This document shows, piece by piece, positions 18,505 to 27,059 of a stretch of 64,000 nucleotides of DNA. The DNA is taken from assembly GCA_028683435.1 (NCBI GenBank), contig JAQUIG010000012.1, positions 1-64,000 of the forward strand. The letters are read 5' to 3'. Below the pieces are notes generated by a model. It did no database searches, was not told the origin of the DNA, and saw only the letters and a list, made by a program, of their open reading frames with translations. The position numbers were made by a program, and so were the translations under genes. Each line of letters opens with the position of its first letter. Position 1 is the stretch's first letter. The stretch is from Desulfuromonadaceae bacterium. GTDB lineage: Bacteria; Desulfobacterota; Desulfuromonadia; Geobacterales; Pseudopelobacteraceae.

Positions 18505-19728
18505 ATGGCAAAAAAACAGGAAATCAACAAGATCGTTCTGGCCTATTCCGGCGGGTTGGACACCTCCATCATCCTCAAGTGGCTGAAAAACGAGTACGGC
18601 TGCAAGGTGGTCGCATTTTCGGCCGACCTGGGGCAGGGGGAGGAGCTTGATCCGGTTCGCGAAAAAGCTCTGGCCACCGGCGCTGACAAGGTCTACATCG
18701 ACGACCTGAAAGAGGAGTTCGTGCGCGACTTCGTTTTCCCGATGTTCCGTGCCAACGCTATCTACGAAGGGCACTACCTGCTCGGCACCTCCATCGCCCG
18801 CCCGCTGATCGCCAAGCGCCAGATGGAGATCGCTGCCAAGGAGAAGTGCGACGCCGTTTCCCACGGCGCCACCGGCAAGGGTAACGATCAGGTCCGTTTC
18901 GAACTGGCGTACTACCATTTTAATCCTTCCATCAAGGTTATCGCTCCCTGGAGAATGTGGGACCTTAACAGCCGTCAGGCGCTGATCGAATATGCCAAAA
19001 AGAACGATATCCCCATCCCGACCATCAAGAAGCGTCCCTGGTCGTCCGATCGCAACCTGCTGCATATCTCCTTCGAGGGGGGCATTCTGGAGGATACCTG
19101 GGCTGAAGCGCCGGAAGAGATGTACGTGCTGACCAAATCACCGGAAAAAGCTCCCAACAAACCGCAGTATGTGGAGATTGAATTTAAAAACGGCAACGCT
19201 GTCGCTGTTGATGGTGAAAAAATGACACCGGCTCAGCTGCTTGCCCACCTGAACTTCCTCGGCGGCCAGCATGGTGTCGGTCGTGTAGATCTTCTGGAGA
19301 ATCGCTCGGTTGGGATGAAGTCGCGCGGCGTCTACGAGACCCCCGGCGGTACAATTCTATTTGAGGCACATTCGGCGGTCGAGCAGATCACCATGGATCG
19401 TGAAGTCATGCGTATCCGCGATGGGCTGATTCCCGAATATGCCAAACAGATCTACAGCGGGTACTGGTTCTCACCGGAGCGCCAGATGCTGCAGACGCTG
19501 ATTGATGATTCCCAGAAATGCGTCAACGGTGTCGCCCGCGTCAAGTTATACAAGGGGTTGTGCCGCACCGTCGGCCGCAAGTCAGAGAGCGATTCGCTCT
19601 TTAACCTCGACTTTGCCACCTTCGAGAAGGATCAGGTCTTCAACCAGGCCGACGCCGAGGGGTTCATCAAGATCAACTCCCTGCGGCTGCGCATCAGGTC
19701 GCTGATGAATGCTAACAGAAAGAAGTAG
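18505..19728 (+). CDS. argG: Argininosuccinate synthase
   Basis: The ATP pyrophosphatase-type enzyme joins citrulline and aspartate. The 407-residue protein has [10 protein letters not shown] at residues ~11-20 (P-loop of the family), [29 protein letters not shown] and the [13 protein letters not shown] segment. AAAGGAG is upstream of the ATG. The stop is three bases from the next (Nudix) start, so expression is likely linked. Confidence 0.98.
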   Translation: MAKKQEINKIVLAYSGGLDTSIILKWLKNEYGCKVVAFSADLGQGEELDPVREKALATGADKVYIDDLKEEFVRDFVFPMFRANAIYEGHYLLGTSIARPLIAKRQMEIAAKEKCDAVSHGATGKGNDQVRFELAYYHFNPSIKVIAPWRMWDLNSRQALIEYAKKNDIPIPTIKKRPWSSDRNLLHISFEGGILEDTWAEAPEEMYVLTKSPEKAPNKPQYVEIEFKNGNAVAVDGEKMTPAQLLAHLNFLGGQHGVGRVDLLENRSVGMKSRGVYETPGGTILFEAHSAVEQITMDREVMRIRDGLIPEYAKQIYSGYWFSPERQMLQTLIDDSQKCVNGVARVKLYKGLCRTVGRKSESDSLFNLDFATFEKDQVFNQADAEGFIKINSLRLRIRSLMNANRKK

Positions 19729-19731
19729 GGA

Positions 19732-20193
19732 TTGACAAAGAAGCGCTTCAAAAAGGAGCACATCGTTACCTCTGTTGTGGCGGTGATTGTAGACGATGAC
19801 GGGCGGGTACTCCTGACAAAGCGGAGTATCCCCCCCTTCCTCGACCTGTGGGTTATGCCGGGGGGGAAGATCGATCTTGGTGAACCGATCCTGGAAGCGT
19901 TGAAGCGAGAAGTACATGAAGAGGTGGGGCTGGAGATAGAAGTCAATGGATTGATAGATGTCTTCGAACACCTTACCCCCGGCGAGGAAAACTGCCACTT
20001 CCTGATCCTCTATTACCGCTGCCGTCCGCTTTATTGCGATGTTGTCCACAACGAGGACGAGGTAGCCGAGTTTGCATGGGTCCCCTCACTCGAATTGTCC
20101 CGCTATGCCATACCCGCCGGTGCGAGCTATATCCTCGGAAAGGTGTTTCCGGAGTTCTGCTCATGTAACATCACGAACAGCGCCGATGCCTGA
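19732..20193 (+). CDS. Nudix hydrolase
   Basis: The 153-residue protein has a complete Nudix box, GKIDLGE followed seven residues later by REVHEEVGL, within the usual strand-helix context. Nudix enzymes cleave nucleoside diphosphates linked to another group; the substrate is not visible. The start is TTG, three bases after argG, with a poor ribosome binding site; translation may be coupled to argG. The 3' end overlaps the next gene by eight bases. Its place inside an arginine operon suggests co-expression, but a role in arginine metabolism is not established. Confidence 0.88.
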   Translation: MTKKRFKKEHIVTSVVAVIVDDDGRVLLTKRSIPPFLDLWVMPGGKIDLGEPILEALKREVHEEVGLEIEVNGLIDVFEHLTPGEENCHFLILYYRCRPLYCDVVHNEDEVAEFAWVPSLELSRYAIPAGASYILGKVFPEFCSCNITNSADA

Positions 20194-21355
20194 AATTATT
20201 GACAAAAAAGTAAATCTCGAATTTCCCCTCGGTCACCACCTGCACTGCATGATCGCCCAGATTCCCAACCACCTCAAGCGGGCTGATATAGGTTTCTCTC
20301 TGGAAGATCCGGAAGAAAAGTGGCGTCTGGTCAGTTCGGTACTGAATCTGGTGGCGGCAGGGGAAGGGAACCTGAAGAAGCTTCATTTTTTGCTGTTTCC
20401 CGAATCAAGCATCCCAACCGCCCGTTTCGATAACGTGTTGACGATGATCGGAGAACGCTTTCGCCCGAATACAGTAACCGTTTTCGGTGTCGAGCATATC
20501 CGGCTTCGTGACTACCGCGCCCTGCTTGAGCGTTTCCGTGGGGATAACGCCGAGGCGCTCGGTTTAGTGGACCATGATATCGATTCCGGCGATGTGCTGG
20601 ATATGCCGGTCAACTGGTGTTGCATTGCCGTCAAGGAAGCCGACGGCCGTCTGCGGGTCTTCCTTGAAGCCAAGAGCCATCCGTTCCACGGCGAGGAGTA
20701 CATCGACAAGTTTCATGATCTGTATCGTGGCAGGCATTTTTATCTCTTCCGCAGCCGCCCGTCCTGTTTCAACTTCATGGCCATTATCTGCCTTGATTAC
20801 CTGTACCGCGACCTCTATATGTCCAACATACGGCAGATTATTGACCACTCAAACCAGATCTTCTTTACTACACGGCAGGGGCTGGACGCCCTCTTTGTAA
20901 TCCAGTGCAATCCCAAGCCGGAACACCGCGCCTATCGCGATGTAATCAGCGGATTCTACGGTGAATACCTGGAGGATACGCCGGGTGTTCGCGAGACAGT
21001 AACCGTCTTCGGCAACGCATCTGACGAAACGACGATTGAAGGTTCCCCCGCGAAGGGGGCTTTTGGCAGTTCGTATGTCGTCGTCAACCATAATCACCGT
21101 CTGGCACAGGCCAGCTTTTCAGAATTTGCCACGGATGACTTTGATGGTGCCCCGGTCTGTCGGCTCCGTTTCGGCAAGGGAACCCGGCTGTTCTATTTCA
21201 ACCTCCCTCCGCAGCACGAGATTGACCCGCGCACCTCGCGGGTTCCGCTCAAGGTTCATGCAATCATGGCTGTCGATGATAGAGGGGAGTGGCGGAAGAT
21301 CGATGTTGATGATTCGGTGGGTGGACATGTGACAGGGCAGGTTTCCGCTGCATAA
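20186..21355 (+). CDS. Nitrilase-superfamily-like protein of unknown function
   Basis: The 389-residue protein is not one I can name. It appears to have a carbon-nitrogen hydrolase fold with a Glu-Lys-Cys triad: Glu73 in LLFPESSIP, Lys163 in FLEAKSHPF and Cys202 in AIICLDYL, in the order and local context seen in nitrilases and amidases. The spacing between Glu and Lys (90) is longer than usual. The later NASDETTIEGSPAKGAFGSS segment resembles the active-site-closing part of that fold. Its ATG overlaps the Nudix stop by eight bases, so the two are translationally coupled. It lies between argG and argH, so an amide- or ureide-processing role is possible but unproven. Confidence 0.6.
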   Translation: MPEIIDKKVNLEFPLGHHLHCMIAQIPNHLKRADIGFSLEDPEEKWRLVSSVLNLVAAGEGNLKKLHFLLFPESSIPTARFDNVLTMIGERFRPNTVTVFGVEHIRLRDYRALLERFRGDNAEALGLVDHDIDSGDVLDMPVNWCCIAVKEADGRLRVFLEAKSHPFHGEEYIDKFHDLYRGRHFYLFRSRPSCFNFMAIICLDYLYRDLYMSNIRQIIDHSNQIFFTTRQGLDALFVIQCNPKPEHRAYRDVISGFYGEYLEDTPGVRETVTVFGNASDETTIEGSPAKGAFGSSYVVVNHNHRLAQASFSEFATDDFDGAPVCRLRFGKGTRLFYFNLPPQHEIDPRTSRVPLKVHAIMAVDDRGEWRKIDVDDSVGGHVTGQVSAA

Positions 21356-21450
21356 AGCTTACCTTGTGGTAATTTTGAAATGCGCAACAGTCCCGTTGCA
21401 GTGTTATGTGATGCAACAAGACGGTCCCCGGTAAATACAGTGTCTGCACT

Positions 21451-21478
21451 TTGTTTTTATCCCTTTATAGGGTATAGT
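21451..21478 (+). promoter_or_regulatory. Possible sigma70-type promoter of argH
   Basis: TTGTTT at 21451-21456 and TATAGT at 21473-21478 are separated by 16 bases, about 45 bases before the argH ATG. The 166-base gap after the nitrilase-like gene suggests that argH has its own start in addition to any read-through. A CCCTTTATAGGG palindrome lies between the boxes and could be an operator. Confidence 0.4.
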
Positions 21479-21521
21479 GCGGACTCTTTAATTTCAAATC
21501 AGGCACAAGGAACAATACATT

Positions 21522-22898
21522 ATGTCTAAAGATAAACTCTGGGGCGGCCGCTTCACCCAGCCCACCGATAAGTTCGTTGAGGAGTTCACCGCTTCCATTC
21601 AGTTCGACAAGCGCCTGTACCATCAGGATATCCGTGGTTCCATCGCCCATGCCCGCATGCTGGGGAAACAGGGGATCATCTCGCTGGAGGATATGGAGCT
21701 GATTGTTCACGGCCTGCAGAAAATTCTGGAGCAGATCGAGGGTGGCGAGTTTGATTTTTCCATCAGCCTCGAAGATATCCATATGAACATAGAAGCGCGT
21801 CTCTCGGCCGCAATCGGTGAGGCTGGCAAACGTCTGCACACGGGACGTTCACGCAACGACCAGGTGGCGCTCGATATCCGGCTTTATCTGCGGGATGAGA
21901 TCGTTGAGGTTACAACCTATCTTGATCTGCTGCTAGATGCCCTGCTGAATCAGGCCGAAGCCAATATCGATACGATTATGCCCGGTTTTACCCATCTGCA
22001 GACCGCCCAGCCGATCCTGTTCGCTCATCACTTGATGGCGTATGTCGAGATGTTCAAGCGCGACAAGGGGCGTCTGGAAGATTGCCTCAGGCGGGTCAAT
22101 GTCCTCCCCTTGGGGGCCGGTGCGCTGGCGGGTACGACCTTCCCGATCGACCGTGAATATGTAGCCGAACAACTTGATTTCCCGTTAATAACCCGCAACT
22201 CGCTCGACGCGGTTTCCGACCGCGACTTTGCCTTGGAGTTTCTTGCTGATGCCTCAATTATGATGATGCACCTGTCCCGTTTTTCGGAAGAGTTGATCCT
22301 CTGGTCAACCAGCGCATTTCAGTTCATTGAATTGTCGGACGGTTTCTGTACCGGGTCATCGATCATGCCCCAGAAGAAAAACCCGGATGTACCGGAACTG
22401 GTGCGGGGCAAGACCGGCCGGGTATATGGCAATCTTATGGCGCTGCTGACGACCATGAAGGCTCTCCCTCTCGCCTACAACAAGGATATGCAGGAGGATA
22501 AGGAGCCGCTTTTCGATACGATCGATACGGTCAAGGGGAGCCTTAAAATATTTGCCGATATGATCCGTGAGATGCGGGTTAATACTGAAAATATGCGCAA
22601 AGCGGCAGGACAAGGGTTTTCAACCGCCACCGATGTTGCCGATTATCTGGTACGAAAGGGGCTTCCGTTCCGTGATGCACACGAAGTGGTCGGTAAGGCG
22701 GTCGCGTACTGTGTTGAAAACGAAATGGATATTGCCGATCTTTCACTGACCGAATGGCAGCTGTTTTCGGCTAAGATCGATACCGATATCTTTGCCTGTA
22801 TTACCGTAGAGGCCAGTGTCAATGCCCGAAACATCCCGGGTGGAACGGCTCGTGAGCGGGTATGGAATGAAATTCAGAACGTGCGGTCGGGGAACTGA
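21522..22898 (+). CDS. argH: Argininosuccinate lyase
   Basis: This is the last step of arginine synthesis, splitting argininosuccinate to arginine and fumarate. The 458-residue fumarase/aspartase-superfamily protein begins [18 protein letters not shown], has [13 protein letters not shown] and [13 protein letters not shown], and carries the superfamily signature [12 protein letters not shown] with the catalytic Ser in the mobile loop. With argB, argD, argF and argG upstream, only the acetylation and reduction steps (argA/argJ, argC) are missing from the window. A GspA-like ATPase starts six bases after its stop. Confidence 0.98.
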   Translation: MSKDKLWGGRFTQPTDKFVEEFTASIQFDKRLYHQDIRGSIAHARMLGKQGIISLEDMELIVHGLQKILEQIEGGEFDFSISLEDIHMNIEARLSAAIGEAGKRLHTGRSRNDQVALDIRLYLRDEIVEVTTYLDLLLDALLNQAEANIDTIMPGFTHLQTAQPILFAHHLMAYVEMFKRDKGRLEDCLRRVNVLPLGAGALAGTTFPIDREYVAEQLDFPLITRNSLDAVSDRDFALEFLADASIMMMHLSRFSEELILWSTSAFQFIELSDGFCTGSSIMPQKKNPDVPELVRGKTGRVYGNLMALLTTMKALPLAYNKDMQEDKEPLFDTIDTVKGSLKIFADMIREMRVNTENMRKAAGQGFSTATDVADYLVRKGLPFRDAHEVVGKAVAYCVENEMDIADLSLTEWQLFSAKIDTDIFACITVEASVNARNIPGGTARERVWNEIQNVRSGN

Positions 22899-22904
22899 TT
22901 TACC

Positions 22905-23768
22905 ATGTATTGTGATTTCTTCGGCTTTTCTGAAAAGCCATTCACGATTACTCCAAACCCTCATTTCGTGTTTTTGAGCAGTATCCACCGCGAGGCGTTT
23001 GCCAGATTGCTCTACGGCGTCGATAGTCATGCCGGTTTTATCACTCTGACGGGCGAAGTCGGAACCGGCAAGACAACGATGCTCCGCACGATGCTTGCTC
23101 AACTCGATCCTGGGAAGTATACAAGCGCTCTTATCTTCAACCCATGCCTGTCAGGCGAGCAGCTTCTGGCCGGTATTTGCCGCGAGCTTGGTGTAGAGGC
23201 TGCTGAAAGTAATCGCTCCGGATATCTGGACGCACTCAACCGTTTTTTGATCGAGCAAAACAGTGTTGGGAGGACGGTTGTCCTCGTTATTGACGAAGCC
23301 CAGAATCTGGCTCCGGAAGTGCTGGAACAGGTGCGGATGATCTCCAATCTGGAGACTGAACGTGATAAGTTGATCCAGATTATACTGGCCGGGCAGCCGG
23401 AATTGAATGATGTTCTCCGTCGCCATGACCTGCGCCAGCTGAATCAACGCATTACGGTGCGCAGCCGTCTGACGCCGATAAAACTTGATGACGCCTCCCA
23501 TTACATCAACCACCGCCTCAAGATATCCGGCAGCCGGATCCCGGATATCTTCTCACCCGCAGCGGTAAAACGTATCTACCGGTTTTCACACGGCATCCCC
23601 CGGCTGATAAATGTGGCTTGCGAACAGGCGCTGGTCATGGCCTGGACGCGTGAACTCCTTTCCATTTCCTCTTCAATGGCTGCGGAGGTTATCGCGGAGC
23701 TCCAATCCGTTGATGGCCGTGAAGGGTTCTGGAACCGAATATCGAGACGGCTGTTTGCCGGAAGGTGA
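22905..23768 (+). CDS. GspA/ExeA-type AAA ATPase
   Basis: The 287-residue ATPase starts MYCDFFGFSEKPFTITPNP, the typical opening of GspA/ExeA and MshM proteins. It has Walker A GEVGTGKTTM and Walker B VLVIDEAQNL, and ends the AAA domain with a GIPRLINVACE helix. ExeA works with ExeB in the inner membrane to help the type II secretin assemble across peptidoglycan. There is no peptidoglycan-binding tail as in full ExeA, so it corresponds to the short form. The next gene is a GspB-like partner 9 bases downstream, but no other secretion genes are present. Confidence 0.87.
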   Translation: MYCDFFGFSEKPFTITPNPHFVFLSSIHREAFARLLYGVDSHAGFITLTGEVGTGKTTMLRTMLAQLDPGKYTSALIFNPCLSGEQLLAGICRELGVEAAESNRSGYLDALNRFLIEQNSVGRTVVLVIDEAQNLAPEVLEQVRMISNLETERDKLIQIILAGQPELNDVLRRHDLRQLNQRITVRSRLTPIKLDDASHYINHRLKISGSRIPDIFSPAAVKRIYRFSHGIPRLINVACEQALVMAWTRELLSISSSMAAEVIAELQSVDGREGFWNRISRRLFAGR

Positions 23769-23777
23769 CCTGACATT

Positions 23778-24473
23778 ATGAGTTATATTCTTGACGCTCT
23801 GAAAAAAATTGAACATGAAGAAAACAAAAAAAACCGATCAGATGGAAGAATCAGTATCTCCGGCGATCTTTTCCAGGAGCGGAAACGGCCAACAACCAGA
23901 GCCGGAATCTGGAAAATAATGATGCTTATTGCCGTGGCATCGCTGCTGACTTTTACGGGTACCTGGTTTCTGCTTCAGGGAAACGTCAAGAAAAACAGTG
24001 CTGACAGTGGCCCGGCCGTAGTTCCGCCGGCTGTTGTCTCACATCCTCCGGCTATGCAGACGGCCACGGCCCCTCCCTTGCCCCTCCAGCCTCAGTCAGC
24101 ACCAACACCTGCAGACGTGCCGTCTGCAGATAGTCACATGGTACCTAAAAGGGCGGAAGCGGTTGCAGAGGACGGACCTTCTGCGCGGAGTATCCGGAGT
24201 CCGCAAAAAGAGATCAAGGTTCAATCCTCTTCTGTCATACAAACTGCTCAAACCGTGCAGACACCAGCCGGTATTATGCTGTCCGGTATTGCCTGGCAGG
24301 AGTCGCGCGCAGCCCGAAGAGCTGTTGTCAACGGCTTTCTCCTTAAAGAAGGCGCCGTTGTTGCGGGTGCCAAGATCACCGATATTCAGGATGACAGGGT
24401 CCGTTTTTTATCCTCTGACGGTTCGTTCGAGATAAAGCTGGACGCCGTGCTGCCTGCAGAGGTGAAGCAATGA
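23778..24473 (+). CDS. GspB-like membrane protein
   Basis: The 231-residue protein begins MSYILDALKKIEHE, the typical N-terminus of GspB/ExeB-type partners, followed by one membrane segment at about residues 47-67 and a Pro/Ala-rich periplasmic linker. The last ~60 residues (IMLSGIAWQESRAARRAVVNG and on) form the GspB C-terminal domain, which resembles the GspC homology fold. It likely pairs with the upstream ATPase. Its stop overlaps the following lipoprotein start by four bases (ATGATG arrangement), so the three are one unit. Confidence 0.82.
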   Translation: MSYILDALKKIEHEENKKNRSDGRISISGDLFQERKRPTTRAGIWKIMMLIAVASLLTFTGTWFLLQGNVKKNSADSGPAVVPPAVVSHPPAMQTATAPPLPLQPQSAPTPADVPSADSHMVPKRAEAVAEDGPSARSIRSPQKEIKVQSSSVIQTAQTVQTPAGIMLSGIAWQESRAARRAVVNGFLLKEGAVVAGAKITDIQDDRVRFLSSDGSFEIKLDAVLPAEVKQ

Positions 24474-25240
24474 TGGTAAGTGGGCGATCTGTACTGTTAG
24501 CTGCCCTGTTGCTGGTGACACCCGCCTGTGGCAAGAAGGGTCCGCTGATCTATCCCGATATGCTGCTCCTGGCGGCACCGGCTGCAGTTACCGTGCAGCA
24601 GAGCGGTGCTGCGGTAAAGCTCCAGTTTGCCCTCCCTGAAAAGGACCGGGCTGGTCGTCCGTTACGGGATGTTGCCGGTGTAAAAATCAGCAGACGGGTG
24701 ACTGATGCTGTCAAAAAGGATCTCTGTCAATCCTGTATGGCTGATTTCAGACTGTTTCGCACTCTCTACCTTGATCACCTGCCGACTGATACCCAGCGCT
24801 TCGGGAATCGCCTGGTACTGCTTGATGGCGATGTGACTGCAGGGAATTTATATTCGTACAGTATCGTTCCATTTACCGCTGATGGTGTGGATGGTGCCTC
24901 CTCATCAACCGCGTCTGCTCGTGTGGCTGCGCCTCTTCCTGCACCTGTCCTGAAAGTTGAGTCACTCCCTACGGAGGTGAAGCTGCAAATCTACTCACAA
25001 CCACCGAGGTCGGGGCAGTTGCTTGGCTATAACCTGTATCGCCGGTCCGTAACGGCTGCCAGGTCGTATCAGCCTCTTAACAGGGAACCGCTGAAAGGCA
25101 GCGAATATGTGGACGCTGCCCCTGAACGGGGTGTGCAGTACCGCTATTCTGCAAGGGCGGTGATTGTCTCGGAATCTGGAGATATGATAGAAAGTGCTGA
25201 ATCAAATGAGGTTGACGGCATGCTGAAGGACGATGAATAA
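24470..25240 (+). CDS. Lipoprotein with LptM-like N-terminus and fibronectin type III-like domains
   Basis: The 256-residue protein has a signal sequence of ~22 residues ending TPAC, a plausible lipobox although the -3 residue is Thr. The first mature residues are CGKKGPLIYP, which match the CGxKGPL start of LptM, the small lipoprotein that helps LptD mature. The remainder looks like two fibronectin type III-like beta domains, with YSYSIVPF and YRYSARAV as the paired late strands. Two extra cysteines occur at DLCQSC. In Proteobacteria an LptM-type gene often lies near lysA or argH, which fits here. The function is unproven; it could act at the outer membrane together with the GspAB-like pair. 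Confidence 0.72.
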   Translation: MMVSGRSVLLAALLLVTPACGKKGPLIYPDMLLLAAPAAVTVQQSGAAVKLQFALPEKDRAGRPLRDVAGVKISRRVTDAVKKDLCQSCMADFRLFRTLYLDHLPTDTQRFGNRLVLLDGDVTAGNLYSYSIVPFTADGVDGASSSTASARVAAPLPAPVLKVESLPTEVKLQIYSQPPRSGQLLGYNLYRRSVTAARSYQPLNREPLKGSEYVDAAPERGVQYRYSARAVIVSESGDMIESAESNEVDGMLKDDE

Positions 25241-25268
25241 ATCAATATGTGGTTTGTGCCGATACAAG

Positions 25269-25306
25269 AATAAAAAGGGCATCCATAAATGGATGCCCTT
25301 TTTATT
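25269..25306. terminator. Bidirectional intrinsic terminator
   Basis: A perfect 16-bp stem (25269-25284 with 25291-25306) has a six-base loop and ends in A and T runs, so it works on both strands. It closes the argH-gspA-gspB-lipoprotein unit on plus and the F0 ATP synthase unit on minus. Confidence 0.92.
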
Positions 25307-25329
25307 CAACAACTGCCTTAAATCAGAAG

Positions 25330-25605
25330 TTACTTGGCTACCGTTTCAGCGAGTTTAAGAGCGATATCTTTGTAGGGGTTGGCGAACAGAATGATCAGGC
25401 AGACAACCAGTGCATAGATTGCCAGGGACTCGATCATGGCCAGACCGATCATCATGGTGGTCAGAATCTTGCCTGAAGCGCCGGGATTGCGGGAAACGCC
25501 TTCAACGGCGCTTTTAACTGCAAGTCCCTGGCCAATGCCGGTGCCTACGGTTCCCAGTGCCATACCAATACCTGCTGCCAGAACGCACATCGTGAAAAAA
25601 TCCAT
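25330..25605 (-). CDS. atpE: ATP synthase F0 subunit c
   Basis: The 91-residue two-helix hairpin forms the rotor ring. Helix 1 has the glycine-rich GTVGTGIGQGLAV, the polar loop is around SRNPGASGK, and helix 2 has the ion-binding Glu59 in MIESLAIY. Gln26, Glu59, Ser60 and Tyr64 match positions used for Na+ in sodium-type rings, but the residue after Ser is Leu where those have Thr. Proton coupling is more likely, but this deserves a check. It is the last gene of the minus-strand unit atpZ-atpI-atpB-atpE; F1 genes are elsewhere. Confidence 0.97.
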   Translation of the reverse strand: MDFFTMCVLAAGIGMALGTVGTGIGQGLAVKSAVEGVSRNPGASGKILTTMMIGLAMIESLAIYALVVCLIILFANPYKDIALKLAETVAK

Positions 25606-25680
25606 CTTTATTACCTCCGTTTGGTTTGTCTCCTAAACAGTATAGGAGTAGAAAAGTCGAAATCGATGTTGTTAATATAA

Positions 25681-26370
25681 TCAGTGCGCTTCTTCCAGTG
25701 AACCCTGAATGTATATCATCGCCAGGAGCATGAAGACGAAGGCCTGGATAAACGAAACAAGCACACCCATAAGCATCATCGGCAGTGGCACGAGGAAAGG
25801 CGCCAGCCCGAAGAAAATCATCAGCACGAGTTCGTGGCCGTTCATGTTGCCGAACAGACGCAGTGTCAGTGAAACCGGGCGGCTCAGGTGGCCGATGACT
25901 TCAATGAAGAACATGATCGGAGCCAGCCAGGCGATCGGACCTAAGAAATGTTTCAGGTAGTGCAGGCCGTGATGCTTGATCCCGACCACATGGGTGGAGA
26001 CAAACACGATTACCGCACAGGCCGCGGTGGTGTTGATATTGGCGGTCGGCGGGAAAAAACCGGGAATCAGACCGATAAGGTTGGACACAAGCACGAAAAT
26101 TGCGAGCGTAGCGATCAGCGGGAAGTAGGGTCGGCCATGCTCTCCCATTGTGTCGACGATCATAGTTTCGATGCCGCCGATGACAGTTTCCATGAAGTTC
26201 TGCAACCCTCCTGGAATGGCCTTCAGTGCCGATGTGGCCAGTAGCGAGAGGACGAGCAGCAGTACGATGATCAGCCAGGTGTAGCTGATCGCATCGACGC
26301 TTGCTTCCGGTAAATGGAGCGGTGCCAGCAGCTTGCGGAAAAATTCAAGAAAAAGTAACGGGTGAACCAT
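25681..26370 (-). CDS. atpB: ATP synthase F0 subunit a
   Basis: The 229-residue membrane protein forms the proton half-channels. The [10 protein letters not shown] motif carries the essential Arg, and [10 protein letters not shown] precedes it. Five to six hydrophobic helices are visible, and the end [11 protein letters not shown] matches the family. The ATG at 26370 is chosen over one 15 codons upstream because AGGAGG lies eight bases before it. It starts five bases after the atpI stop. Confidence 0.96.
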   Translation of the reverse strand: MVHPLLFLEFFRKLLAPLHLPEASVDAISYTWLIIVLLLVLSLLATSALKAIPGGLQNFMETVIGGIETMIVDTMGEHGRPYFPLIATLAIFVLVSNLIGLIPGFFPPTANINTTAACAVIVFVSTHVVGIKHHGLHYLKHFLGPIAWLAPIMFFIEVIGHLSRPVSLTLRLFGNMNGHELVLMIFFGLAPFLVPLPMMLMGVLVSFIQAFVFMLLAMIYIQGSLEEAH

Positions 26371-26374
26371 GGAG

Positions 26375-26755
26375 CTAACCTCCTGCGCGCATGGCGCTGT
26401 ATAGTGACAGTACAATTATGTTGATTACAATGACGGAGAGCCCGACAAAAAGCCCTGCCAATGAAAATAAACCGGAAGTTATAATAAAATAGAGAAACAG
26501 TCCCGTGATGCTCAAACGACCAATAAACCTGACCTGTGCATACATGGCGGCCCTGACGGGAAGTGGCCCGAGAATGCGCTGCAGGACGTTGCGAATCCAG
26601 AAAAAGTTGGTTATCGCAATGCATCCGCCAGCCAGGGCGCCCAAAGCGAAACGTTGCGAAAAGAAAACCCAGCCTGCGAGCGTCAAAAAAACCAGCAATG
26701 CCAGGCTCCCCTTGATGATGACAGCAAAGAGGTTATCCTCGTTGATCGTTATCAT
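26375..26755 (-). CDS. atpI: ATP synthase subunit I
   Basis: The 126-residue protein has four hydrophobic segments and the Geobacter/Proteobacteria AtpI layout, with [21 protein letters not shown] and later [14 protein letters not shown]. Subunit I is thought to help assemble the c-ring. The chosen ATG (26755; a GTG lies just before) overlaps the end of atpZ by about 23 bases, which suggests coupled translation. A longer frame back to 26812 is open but adds a non-conserved start inside atpZ. Confidence 0.75.
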   Translation of the reverse strand: MITINEDNLFAVIIKGSLALLVFLTLAGWVFFSQRFALGALAGGCIAITNFFWIRNVLQRILGPLPVRAAMYAQVRFIGRLSITGLFLYFIITSGLFSLAGLFVGLSVIVINIIVLSLYSAMRAGG

Positions 26756-26975
26756 CACTTTTGCGGATCTCCCTGCCGGCAATAATGTACACATTCTTGA
26801 AACCGGCCCCAATCCCTATAAACAGAAAAATATAAAAGAACCATGGTCCCGTGCCAAGCCAGCGGTCAAGAGCCAGTCCGAACCATACCCCGATGGCAAT
26901 CGCCAGCACAACGGAAATGCCCATACTGGAAACCATGGCTAGGCTGCGAAAAAGCTCTCGATTGTTACCAGCCAT
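26733..26975 (-). CDS. AtpZ/AtpI-family small membrane protein
   Basis: The 80-residue protein has two hydrophobic helices (~13-36 and 43-64) with a polar turn LDRWLGTGPW, typical of AtpZ (F0F1-ATPase subunit family). Members sit at the start of atp operons and may help assembly or Mg2+ supply. It is the first gene of the F0 unit, 84 bases after hemL on the same strand. Confidence 0.78.
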   Translation of the reverse strand: MAGNNRELFRSLAMVSSMGISVVLAIAIGVWFGLALDRWLGTGPWFFYIFLFIGIGAGFKNVYIIAGREIRKSDDNDQRG

Positions 26976-27012
26976 GGGAAGTCACCGGTGAAAGAAGCGT
27001 AAAACCGGTATT

Positions 27013-27041
27013 GCTTACCATAGATACAGCCGATATGTCAA
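27013..27041 (-). promoter_or_regulatory. Possible promoter of the F0 ATP synthase unit
   Basis: On the minus strand a perfect TTGACA (plus 27036-27041) lies in the 84-base gap between hemL and atpZ. The best -10 at 17 bases, GTAAGC, is poor, so the promoter is only suggested. Read-through from hemL is an alternative. Confidence 0.25.
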
Positions 27042-27059
27042 ACAGAAAGTAAACATTCG

